A stretch of DNA of 64,000 nucleotides from UMGS172 sp045636945 (lineage in GTDB: Bacteria > Bacillota > Clostridia > Oscillospirales > Acutalibacteraceae): NCBI GenBank assembly GCA_045636945.1, contig JAZTYO010000035.1:20573-84572 (forward strand). Direction: 5' to 3'. The notes beneath the pieces were generated by a model that worked only from the letters and a program-made list of their open reading frames with translations, ran no database searches and was not told the origin of the DNA. Position 1 is the first letter of the stretch; each line of letters starts with the position of its first letter. Shown one piece after another: positions 48,860-57,511 of the stretch. The translations under genes and the position numbers were made by a program.

Positions 48860-49906
48860 ATGAAGAATTCAAGATCTGAAAGCTACGCCGCAGCCGGTGT
48901 TGATATTACCGCCGGTTACAAGTCGGTAGAATTGATGAAGAAGCATATCGCCCGCACTAAGAACGAGGGTTGCCTTGATGATGTCGGTGGATTCGGCGGT
49001 TGTTTCGGCCTTAATATTCAGGGAATGGAGGAGCCCGTTCTCGTTTCGGGTACCGACGGTTGCGGTACCAAGGTTAAAATGGCAATTTTGATGGACAAGC
49101 ACGATACCATCGGTATTGATGCCGTTGCAATGTGTGTAAACGATATCATCTGCTGCGGTGCAAAGCCGTTGTTCTTCCTCGACTATATTGCCTGCGGTAA
49201 GAACTATCCCGAAAAGATCGCCGAGATCGTTGGCGGTGTTGCAGAAGGCTGTGTACAGTCGGGTGCTGCTTTGATCGGTGGTGAAACTGCCGAGCATCCA
49301 GGTTTGATGCCCCAAGAGGATTACGACCTTGCAGGCTTTGCTGTTGGTGTTGTTGATAAGAAGAAGATTCTTGATAACACCAAGATGTCAGTCGGCGACG
49401 TTGTTATTGCACTTCCTTCGACCGGTGTTCATTCCAACGGCTTCTCGCTTGTAAGAAAGGTTTTCGATATTGATAATAACCCTGCTTCTTTGTATGAGCC
49501 TTGTGAGGCTTTGGACGGCAAGTCTATTGCCGAGACTCTGCTTACCCCCACAAGAATCTACGTAAAGCCCGTTTTGGCACTGCTCGAGCAGGTTAATGTA
49601 AAGGGTATTTCTCATATTACCGGCGGCGGCTTCTATGAGAACATTCCCCGTTCAATCCCCAAGGGTCTTTCTGCAAAGATTCAGAAGAGTGCCGTTAAGG
49701 TGCTTCCTATCTTTGAGCTGATTGCAAGCACAGGCAACGTTCCCGAGAGAGATATGTATAACACCTACAATATGGGTGTCGGTATGAGCATTGTTGTTCC
49801 TGCTACTGAGGTTGACAAGGCTCTCGAAGTCCTTAAAGCAAACGGTGAGGATGCTTATGTTATCGGTGAGATTATCGAGGGTGACGAAGGCGTGGTGTTC
49901 TGCTGA
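48860..49906 (+). CDS. purM: Phosphoribosylformylglycinamidine cyclo-ligase
   Basis: Closes FGAM to AIR with ATP. The 348 residues begin SESYAAAGVDITAGYKSVEL and contain the conserved DDVGGFGGCFGL, SGTDGCGTKVKMA, AVAMCVNDIICCGAKPLFFLDY and ITGGGFYENIPR stretches of the PurM/SelD-like ATP-binding superfamily. The start has GAAAGGA. The final TGA overlaps the ATG of purN by one base (TGATG). Confidence 0.97.
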   Translation: MKNSRSESYAAAGVDITAGYKSVELMKKHIARTKNEGCLDDVGGFGGCFGLNIQGMEEPVLVSGTDGCGTKVKMAILMDKHDTIGIDAVAMCVNDIICCGAKPLFFLDYIACGKNYPEKIAEIVGGVAEGCVQSGAALIGGETAEHPGLMPQEDYDLAGFAVGVVDKKKILDNTKMSVGDVVIALPSTGVHSNGFSLVRKVFDIDNNPASLYEPCEALDGKSIAETLLTPTRIYVKPVLALLEQVNVKGISHITGGGFYENIPRSIPKGLSAKIQKSAVKVLPIFELIASTGNVPERDMYNTYNMGVGMSIVVPATEVDKALEVLKANGEDAYVIGEIIEGDEGVVFC

Positions 49907-50538
49907 TGGCACAAAAAAACATCTGTGTTTTGGTGTCGGGCGGAGGTACTAACCTTCAAGCTTTGATAGATGCCGAAAAAAGGGGAGAACTGGGTTCGGG
50001 TAAAATCACTTGCGTTATTGCCTCCAAAGCCGATGCATACGCTTTGGAAAGAGCCAAAAATAACGGTATCAAAACCCGCACCTTGATTCGCAAGGAATTT
50101 TCGGATATTGCAACATACAGCAAAGCAATGCGTGATATTCTTCTTGAAGAAAAGGCTGACCTTGTTGTTTATGCAGGTTTTATGACTATCTTGGACGAAA
50201 ACGTTTGCGATGCATTTCCAAACAAAATGATAAACGTTCATCCTGCACTTATACCAAGCTTTTGCGGTAAAGGTTTTTACGGACTTCACGTTCACGAAGC
50301 TGCCTTGGCTAAAGGCGTTAAGGTTTCGGGAGCAACGGTCCACTTTGTAACTGCCGAGTGTGATGCAGGTCCCATTATTCTGCAAAAGGTTGTTGAGGTC
50401 AAGAATGGTGATACTCCCGAAATTTTGCAGAAGCGTATTATGGAAAATGCTGAGTGGAAGATATTACCGAAGGCTGTTCAGCTTTTTTGTGACGGAAAAA
50501 TTACCGTTAAAGATAGTGTAACTGTAATTGAGGAATGA
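49906..50538 (+). CDS. purN: Phosphoribosylglycinamide formyltransferase
   Basis: Transfers the formyl group of 10-formyl-THF to GAR. The 210 residues have VLVSGGGTNLQALIDA, the catalytic NVHPALIPSFCGKGFYGLHVHEA with its Asn-His pair, SGATVHFV and DAGPIILQKVVEV. Length is normal. It overlaps purM by one base, so translation is coupled. Its cofactor is made by Fhs at the end of the same operon. Confidence 0.97.
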   Translation: MAQKNICVLVSGGGTNLQALIDAEKRGELGSGKITCVIASKADAYALERAKNNGIKTRTLIRKEFSDIATYSKAMRDILLEEKADLVVYAGFMTILDENVCDAFPNKMINVHPALIPSFCGKGFYGLHVHEAALAKGVKVSGATVHFVTAECDAGPIILQKVVEVKNGDTPEILQKRIMENAEWKILPKAVQLFCDGKITVKDSVTVIEE

Positions 50539-50551
50539 AAGGAAGAGGAAA

Positions 50552-51268
50552 ATGGAAATTAAGACTATCGTAGATGAATTGAATTCTTTAGCCTATCACG
50601 GCAGAGGAATTATGATCGGCAAATCTGCCGACGGCAAAAAGGCTATCACTGCTTACTTCATTATGGGCAGAAGCGAAAACAGCCGTAATCGTATCTTTGT
50701 TGAGGACGGTGAGGGTATCCGTACCCAGGCTTTTGACGAAAGCAAAATGGTTGACCCACATCTTATTATTTACGCACCCGTAAGAGTGCTTGGTAATAAG
50801 ACTATTGTTACAAACGGTGACCAGACCGATACTATCTATGACCTTATGGACAAGCAGATGACCTTCGAGCAGGCACTCCGCACCCGTGAGTTTGAGGACG
50901 ATGCTCCCAACTTCACCCCCCGTATTTCGGGTATCATCCGTCTTGAGAAGGACGGTATGAACTATGCATTCTCGATTCTCAAGTCGGCCGACGGTGACGG
51001 TTCTTCCTGCCAGAGATATACATACGCTTATTCCAATCCTCTTTGCGGTAAGGCAAAGTTCATCCACACTTATAAGTGCGACGGCAATCCGCTTCCTTCC
51101 TTTGAGGGAGAGCCTAAGACTCTTGAGTTGCCAGATATGGATATTGATGCTTTGACCGACCTTATCTGGACAAACCTCAATGAGGATAACAAGGTTTCCT
51201 TGTTTGTGAGATATATTGATATCGAAACCGGTAAATACGAGTCTAGAATCGTAAATAAAAATATGTAA
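50552..51268 (+). CDS. purO: IMP cyclohydrolase of the PurO type
   Basis: Closes FAICAR to IMP, the last step of the pathway. The 238 residues belong to the archaeal-type single-domain cyclohydrolase family (IMP_cyclohyd) and are unrelated to the PurH N-terminal domain. Landmarks are LAYHGRGIMIGKSADGKKAITAYFIMGR, split by the active-site YHGRG, the SRNRIF turn and PRISGIIRL. ATG 50552 has a GGAAGAGG site; the frame overlaps the end of purN further upstream. It directly precedes the stand-alone transformylase, so the two replace bifunctional PurH. Confidence 0.88.
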   Translation: MEIKTIVDELNSLAYHGRGIMIGKSADGKKAITAYFIMGRSENSRNRIFVEDGEGIRTQAFDESKMVDPHLIIYAPVRVLGNKTIVTNGDQTDTIYDLMDKQMTFEQALRTREFEDDAPNFTPRISGIIRLEKDGMNYAFSILKSADGDGSSCQRYTYAYSNPLCGKAKFIHTYKCDGNPLPSFEGEPKTLELPDMDIDALTDLIWTNLNEDNKVSLFVRYIDIETGKYESRIVNKNM

Positions 51269-51285
51269 TTGAGAGGAAGTTTAAA

Positions 51286-52470
51286 ATGAAAGAATTTGAA
51301 TTGAAATACGGTTGTAACCCCAACCAAAAGCCTTCCAAAATCTATATGCACGACGGTAGCGACCTTCCTATTGAGATTCTCAACGGCCGTCCCGGTTACA
51401 TCAACTTCCTCGATGCATTCAACTCGTGGCAGTTGGTAAAGGAGCTTAAAGAGGCTTTGGGAATGCCTGCAGTCACTTCGTTTAAGCATGTCAGCCCCAC
51501 ATCGGCTGCAATAGGTCTTCCTTTGAGTGACAAGCTTAAAAAGGCTTGCTTTGTTGACGATATAGAAGGTCTTGACGATTCTCCCTTGGCTTGCGCTTAT
51601 GCAAGAGCAAGAGGTACCGACCGTATGTGCTCGTTTGGTGACTGGGTAGCACTTTCCGACGTTTGTGACATTACCACTGCTTTGATGATCAAGCGTGAGG
51701 TTTCCGATGGTGTTATCGCACCCGGTTACGAGCCCGAGGCACTTGAGATTCTCAAGTCTAAGAGAAAAGGCTCCTATAATATTGTAAAGATTGACCCCGA
51801 CTATGTTCCTGCAGAAGCAGAGCATAAGCAGGTTTACGGTATTACATTTGAGCAGGGAAGAAACAACTTTAAGATTAATAAAGAACTTCTTTCCAATATT
51901 GTTACTGAGCGTAAGGATATGCCCGAATCTGCAATTCGCGACCTTATTATTTCGCTTATTACATTGAAATACACACAGTCTAATTCGGTCTGCTTTGCTG
52001 TTGACGGTCAGGCAATCGGTGTTGGTGCAGGTCAGCAGTCACGTGTTCACTGTACCCGTCTTGCAGGCGGTAAGGCCGATACTTGGTTCTTAAGACAGCA
52101 CGACAAGGTTTTAAACCTGCCCTTCAAGGATACCCTCGGCCGTCCCGACCGTGATAACGTTATCGACGGTTATATCAACCAGAATGAGGAAGATGTTTGT
52201 GCCGACGGTAATTGGCAGAAGTACTTTACCGAACAGCCCGAAGTTTTCACCCGCGAAGAGCAGAGAGCATATCTCGATACTATCACCGGTGTAGCACTCG
52301 GTTCGGATGCATTCTTCCCGTTTGACGATAATATCGAGCGTGCCAAGAAGAGTGGTGTTTCTTACATTGCAGAGCCCGGTGGATCTATCCGTGACGATGT
52401 TGTTATTGCCTGCTGTAACAAGTACAATATGGCAATGGCCTTCACCGGAATGCGTTTGTTCCACCACTAA
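51286..52470 (+). CDS. Stand-alone AICAR transformylase
   Basis: Formylates AICAR with 10-formyl-THF. The 394 residues match only the C-terminal transformylase part of PurH: LKYGCNPNQKPSKIY at the start, the catalytic SFKHVSPTSAAIGLPL (Lys-His), LKYTQSNSVCFAVDGQAIGVGAGQQSRVHC and the end SIRDDVVIACCNKYNMAMAFTG. No cyclohydrolase domain is fused. The upstream PurO-type gene supplies that step. AGGAAG precedes the start. This split form is known from some Clostridia. Confidence 0.95.
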   Translation: MKEFELKYGCNPNQKPSKIYMHDGSDLPIEILNGRPGYINFLDAFNSWQLVKELKEALGMPAVTSFKHVSPTSAAIGLPLSDKLKKACFVDDIEGLDDSPLACAYARARGTDRMCSFGDWVALSDVCDITTALMIKREVSDGVIAPGYEPEALEILKSKRKGSYNIVKIDPDYVPAEAEHKQVYGITFEQGRNNFKINKELLSNIVTERKDMPESAIRDLIISLITLKYTQSNSVCFAVDGQAIGVGAGQQSRVHCTRLAGGKADTWFLRQHDKVLNLPFKDTLGRPDRDNVIDGYINQNEEDVCADGNWQKYFTEQPEVFTREEQRAYLDTITGVALGSDAFFPFDDNIERAKKSGVSYIAEPGGSIRDDVVIACCNKYNMAMAFTGMRLFHH

Positions 52471-52496
52471 TAGTAGGGCATATAAAGGAGAACTAA

Positions 52497-53768
52497 ATGA
52501 AAGTTATGGTTGTAGGCGGTGGCGGTCGTGAACACACCATCATCCGCAAATTAAAAGAAAATAAGACGATAACCCAAATCTTTGCAGTTCCCGGTAACGG
52601 CGGTATGGCGAAATGTGCCACCTTGGTTAATATCGGTGCAAAGGAAATTGATAAAATCGTTGATTTTGCCATTAAAGAGGGAATTGACTTTGCCGTTGTA
52701 GCACCCGACGATCCGTTGGTTTTAGGTTGTGTTGATGCTTTGAACGCTGTCGGTATCAAGTGCTTTGGTCCCGATAAAAAGGCTGCCATTATTGAGGGAA
52801 GTAAGGTGTTCTCCAAGAACCTTATGAAGAAGTACAATATCCCCACCGCAGAGTATGAAACCTTTACAGATATGAATGAGGCTCTCAAATATGTTGAAAC
52901 CTCCAAGATCCCCGTGGTTATCAAGGCCGACGGTTTGGCTTTGGGTAAAGGTGTTGTCATTGCCGAAAGCGTTGATGAAGCAAAGGCTGCTATCCGTTCC
53001 ATGATGGAGGATAAGATTTTCGGTGACAGCGGTAACAACCTTGTTATTGAAGAATTCTTGACCGGTCCCGAGGTATCGGTGCTAGCATTTACCGACGGTA
53101 AGGTTGTAAAACCTATGGTTTCTTCAATGGACCATAAGCGTGCATTGGATAACGATAAGGGACTTAACACAGGCGGTATGGGTACTATCGCACCCAACCC
53201 TTACTACACCGAGGATATTGCCAAGGTTTGCATGGAAACCATTTTCCTGCCCACTATGAACGCAATGAACTCCGAGGGTAGAACCTTCAAGGGTTGCTTG
53301 TACTTTGGTCTTATGCTGACTCCCGACGGTCCTAAGGTTATCGAATATAACTGCCGTTTCGGTGACCCCGAAACTCAGGTTGTTCTGCCTCTCTTAGAAA
53401 GTGACCTTTTGACAATTATGCAGGCAACTGCCGATGGCACCTTGGCCGAAACCGAGGTTAAATTCTCAAATAAATCTGCTTGCTGTGTTGTTATGGCATC
53501 CGAAGGCTATCCTGCAAAGTATGAAACAGGCTTTGAAATGACCATCCCCGAGAAGCTTCCTCACAATGCCGAGGTTTATGTTGCAGGTGCTAAGCTTTCC
53601 GATGGTAAACTGCTTACCGCAGGCGGACGTGTTCTTGGTGTTACTGCAGTGGCTGACAACCTTGAAACTGCCATTTCGTATGCTTACGATGCCGTTAAAG
53701 AGGTTAAATTCGATAACGCACGTTGCAGAAGCGATATCGGTCAGCGTGCTTTAAAGGCACTCAAGTAA
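52497..53768 (+). CDS. purD: Phosphoribosylamine-glycine ligase
   Basis: Joins phosphoribosylamine and glycine with ATP to give GAR. The 423 residues show the ATP-grasp PurD features: MKVMVVGGGGREHTIIRKL, the ATP-binding VVIKADGLALGKGVVIAE, GTIAPNPYYTE and YNCRFGDPETQVVLPLL. GGAG precedes the ATG. It uses the amine made by the unusual PurF two enzymes earlier. 36 bases before purL. Confidence 0.97.
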   Translation: MKVMVVGGGGREHTIIRKLKENKTITQIFAVPGNGGMAKCATLVNIGAKEIDKIVDFAIKEGIDFAVVAPDDPLVLGCVDALNAVGIKCFGPDKKAAIIEGSKVFSKNLMKKYNIPTAEYETFTDMNEALKYVETSKIPVVIKADGLALGKGVVIAESVDEAKAAIRSMMEDKIFGDSGNNLVIEEFLTGPEVSVLAFTDGKVVKPMVSSMDHKRALDNDKGLNTGGMGTIAPNPYYTEDIAKVCMETIFLPTMNAMNSEGRTFKGCLYFGLMLTPDGPKVIEYNCRFGDPETQVVLPLLESDLLTIMQATADGTLAETEVKFSNKSACCVVMASEGYPAKYETGFEMTIPEKLPHNAEVYVAGAKLSDGKLLTAGGRVLGVTAVADNLETAISYAYDAVKEVKFDNARCRSDIGQRALKALK

Positions 53769-53803
53769 TTTGTGTTAATTAATACCGAAAGGAATTTTGC
53801 CGT

Positions 53804-56800
53804 ATGGTATATAGAATTTTTGTTGAAAAAAGAGAAGGTTTGCAACACGAAGCAACCTCTTTGAAGCAGGATATCCGAGCATTCCTCGGTGTCAAGGCAT
53901 TGGAAGAGCTTCGAGTTATCAACCGTTACGACGTTGAAAATATCGAGGAAGAGCTGTTCAACTATGCAGTTGACACCGTTTTCTCCGAACCTCAGTTGGA
54001 CATCACCTCTGATGCTATCGATACCGACGGTTACATTGTTTTCGCAGTTGAGGCTTTACCCGGTCAGTTTGACCAACGTGCTGATTCTGCTTCGCAGTGT
54101 ATCCAGCTTATTAACGCAGGCGACCGTCCCGACGTAAGAGCAGCTAAGGTTTATATGATGAAGGGTGCTTTGACCGAGGAAGACGTTGAAAAGATTAAGA
54201 AATACGTTATTAACCCCGTTGAGTCCCGTGAGGCTTCAATGGAAAAACCCGGAACCCTTAAAATTAAGTACAATATTCCCGAAACCGTAGATACTGTTGA
54301 CGGATTTATTGACCTTGATGATGCAGGTCTTTCGGATATGGTTAAGAAACTCGGTCTTGCAATGGATAACGACGATTTGCGTTTCTGCCGTGACTATTTC
54401 CGTTCTGAGAAGCGTAATCCTACCATTACCGAAATCAGAATGATCGATACCTATTGGTCTGACCACTGCCGTCATACCACATTCCTGACCACTATCGACA
54501 GTGTCAAGTTTGAGGATGAGTTGTTGCAGTCGGCTTACGAGGAGTATATCGATGCTCGTGCCGAGATTAACCGTACAAAGCCTATCAACCTTATGGATAT
54601 TGCTTGCATCGGTACCCGTTTGCTCAAAAAACGTGGTATGTTGCCTAAATTAGACGAGTCTGAAGAAATCAACGCATGTACCGTTAAAATTGACGTAGAG
54701 ACCGAAGAGGGAACCGAAAAGTGGTTGTTGCTCTTTAAGAACGAAACCCACAACCATCCTACCGAGATTGAGCCTTTCGGCGGTGCTGCAACCTGTATCG
54801 GCGGTGCAATCCGTGATCCTCTGTCGGGTCGTTCCTATGTTTATGCCGCAATGCGTGTTACCGGTGCAGCTGACCCTCTGAAGCCCATCAATGAAACTAT
54901 GAAGGGCAAACTGCCCCAAAAGAAGATTGTTACTACTGCTGCTGCAGGTTATTCTTCTTACGGTAACCAGATTGGTCTTGCTACCGGTCAGGTTGACGAG
55001 ATTTACCATCCCGGCTATGCCGCAAAGCGCCTTGAAATCGGTGCAGTTATTGCTGCAGCCCCCCAAGAAAACGTTCGCCGTGAAGTTCCCGATCCCGATG
55101 ATGTTGTTATCCTCTTGGGCGGTAGAACAGGTCGTGACGGTTGCGGCGGTGCTACTGGTTCTTCCAAATCGCATACCTTGAGTTCTATCGAAACCTGCGG
55201 TTCCGAGGTTCAGAAGGGTAATGCTCCCGAGGAAAGAAAGTTGCAGAGATTGTTCCGCAACGCTGAAGCATCACGTCTTATCAAGAGATGTAATGACTTC
55301 GGTGCAGGCGGTGTATCGGTTGCTATCGGTGAATTGGCCGACGGTCTTACTATCGACCTTAATGCTGTTCCCAAGAAGTATGACGGTCTTGACGGTACCG
55401 AAATTGCCATTTCCGAATCGCAGGAAAGAATGGCAGTTGTTGTTGAGCCTAAGGACGTTGTACGCTTCTGTGAGCTTGCTGCATCCGAAAACCTTGAAGC
55501 AACCGTTGTTGCTAAGGTTACTGCCGAGCCCAGACTTAAAATGCACTGGAACGGAAAGACTATTGTTGACCTTTCCCGTGAATTCTTGAATTCCAATGGT
55601 GCTGAAAAGCACATAAATATCACTCCTGCCGCACCTATGGATTATACCAAGGAAACTCCTTGCTGCTTCAAAAAGGGTATGGAGGATTTGGCAACCGACC
55701 TTAATATCTGCTCAAAGCGTGGACTTTCCGAGCGTTTTGACTCGACCATCGGTGCAGGTACCGTTATGATGCCATTCGGCGGAAAGCATCAGCTTACTCC
55801 CTCGCAGGCAATGGTTAATAAGGTATCGGTTGAAAAGAAGCATACCGACACTTGCTCGTTTATGGCCTGGGGTTACAATCCCTTCATTATGGAAAAGAGC
55901 CCCTACCATGGTGCTTATTTGGCCGTTGTCGAGTCGGTTTCCAAGATGATTGCAGCAGGTGCTTCCTTCAAGGAGGTTTATCTTACATTCCAAGAGTACT
56001 TTGAAAGACCTAATACCGACGGTAAGCGTTGGGGCAAGCCGTTGTCGGCATTGCTTGGTGCTTTCAAGGCACAGAAAGACCTCGGTATCGCATCTATCGG
56101 CGGTAAGGACTCTATGAGCGGTAGCTTTGTGGACCTCGACGTTCCTCCGACACTTGTTTCCTTTGCTGTTACTGTTGGTAACGTAAACGACGTTGTTTCG
56201 GGTGAGTTTAAAGAAGCAGGTCACAAGGTTGTTGTTCTCAAGCCTGATTATGATAAGAATGGCTTGCCCGTAGCAGAATCACTTATTGCAACCTATAATA
56301 AGGTATATAGCCTTGTTACCGCTAAAAAGGCAGTGGCAGTCTGGACTCCTATCGGCGGTGGCATTGCAGAGGGCGTTATGAAGATGGCTTTCGGTAATAT
56401 GATTGGTTTCAAATATTCCGACGGCGTTGAAATGTCCGATATCTTCGGCTATAACTACGGTGCATTTGTAATCGAATTGGCCGACGATACCGATTGTGGC
56501 ACCTTGCTTGGCTACACCACTGACGACGGTAAGCTCACTATGGGTGATTCTTTTGTTGAACTCGATGCACTTTGCAAGATGTATGAGGACAAGCTCGAAC
56601 CCGTTTACTCCTGCAATATTGAGCAGAAGCAGGAAAAGTTAGAGGCCTTCTCGTTTGAGGCTTCTGAAAGAAAAACACCTGCTATCAAGTGTGCAAAGCC
56701 TCACGTTGTTATCCCTGTATTTCCGGGCACTAACTGCGAGTTTGACAGTGCTAAAGTATTTAACGATGCAGGCGCAGAGGCTGAAATCATTGTTATCAAT

Positions 56801-57493
56801 AACCTGTCTTCCGACGGTATTGCACGTTCGGTTGAGAAAATGGCCGATGCTATTAAGCGTTCGCAGATAGTATTTGTTCCCGGTGGTTTCTCGGGCGGTG
56901 ACGAACCTGACGGTTCAGGTAAATTCATTACCGCATTCTTCCGTAATGCCGCTATCAAGGCAGAGGTTGCCGACCTTTTGGATAACCGCGATGGTCTTAT
57001 GGCAGGTATCTGTAACGGCTTCCAGGCTCTCATTAAATTGGGACTTGTACCATACGGCAAGATTATTGATACCGATGAGAATTGTCCGACCTTGACCTTC
57101 AACACCATCGGTCGCCACCAGTCGAGAATCATCCGTACCCGTATTGCTTCCAACAAGTCGCCTTGGCTTGCTGAAACCAATGTAGGTGATATTTACAACG
57201 TGCCGATATCTCACGGTGAGGGTCGCTTCCTTGCTTCTGAGGAACTTATCCGCGAGCTTGCTAAGAACGGACAGATTGCAACCCAGTACGTTGACCTTAA
57301 CGGCAACGTCACTGCAGATATTCGCTTCAACCCCAACAACTCCGCATTCGCTATCGAGGGTATCACTTCTCCTGACGGTCGTGTATTCGGTAAGATGGGT
57401 CACAGTGAGCGTATCGGCAACGGTCTTTACAACAACGTACTCGGTAACTATGAGATCGGAATGTTCCGTTCTGCAGTTAAATACTTTAAGTAA
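53804..57493 (+). CDS. purL: Phosphoribosylformylglycinamidine synthase, single-chain
   Basis: Converts FGAR to FGAM with glutamine and ATP. The 1229 residues carry all parts in one chain: an N-terminal PurS-like part, two PurM-like synthetase halves with SDHCRHTTFLTT (about 222), NETHNHPTEIEPFGGAATC and GKDSMSGSF, and a C-terminal class I glutaminase with FPGTNCEFDS, the nucleophile in MAGICNGFQAL (about 1067) and ISHGEGRF. This large type is used by Proteobacteria and many Clostridia, unlike the PurS/Q/L set of Bacillus. It does have an intact glutaminase Cys, in contrast to PurF. Confidence 0.97.
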   Translation: MVYRIFVEKREGLQHEATSLKQDIRAFLGVKALEELRVINRYDVENIEEELFNYAVDTVFSEPQLDITSDAIDTDGYIVFAVEALPGQFDQRADSASQCIQLINAGDRPDVRAAKVYMMKGALTEEDVEKIKKYVINPVESREASMEKPGTLKIKYNIPETVDTVDGFIDLDDAGLSDMVKKLGLAMDNDDLRFCRDYFRSEKRNPTITEIRMIDTYWSDHCRHTTFLTTIDSVKFEDELLQSAYEEYIDARAEINRTKPINLMDIACIGTRLLKKRGMLPKLDESEEINACTVKIDVETEEGTEKWLLLFKNETHNHPTEIEPFGGAATCIGGAIRDPLSGRSYVYAAMRVTGAADPLKPINETMKGKLPQKKIVTTAAAGYSSYGNQIGLATGQVDEIYHPGYAAKRLEIGAVIAAAPQENVRREVPDPDDVVILLGGRTGRDGCGGATGSSKSHTLSSIETCGSEVQKGNAPEERKLQRLFRNAEASRLIKRCNDFGAGGVSVAIGELADGLTIDLNAVPKKYDGLDGTEIAISESQERMAVVVEPKDVVRFCELAASENLEATVVAKVTAEPRLKMHWNGKTIVDLSREFLNSNGAEKHINITPAAPMDYTKETPCCFKKGMEDLATDLNICSKRGLSERFDSTIGAGTVMMPFGGKHQLTPSQAMVNKVSVEKKHTDTCSFMAWGYNPFIMEKSPYHGAYLAVVESVSKMIAAGASFKEVYLTFQEYFERPNTDGKRWGKPLSALLGAFKAQKDLGIASIGGKDSMSGSFVDLDVPPTLVSFAVTVGNVNDVVSGEFKEAGHKVVVLKPDYDKNGLPVAESLIATYNKVYSLVTAKKAVAVWTPIGGGIAEGVMKMAFGNMIGFKYSDGVEMSDIFGYNYGAFVIELADDTDCGTLLGYTTDDGKLTMGDSFVELDALCKMYEDKLEPVYSCNIEQKQEKLEAFSFEASERKTPAIKCAKPHVVIPVFPGTNCEFDSAKVFNDAGAEAEIIVINNLSSDGIARSVEKMADAIKRSQIVFVPGGFSGGDEPDGSGKFITAFFRNAAIKAEVADLLDNRDGLMAGICNGFQALIKLGLVPYGKIIDTDENCPTLTFNTIGRHQSRIIRTRIASNKSPWLAETNVGDIYNVPISHGEGRFLASEELIRELAKNGQIATQYVDLNGNVTADIRFNPNNSAFAIEGITSPDGRVFGKMGHSERIGNGLYNNVLGNYEIGMFRSAVKYFK

Positions 57494-57511
57494 TATAAGA
57501 GGGTATAACAA

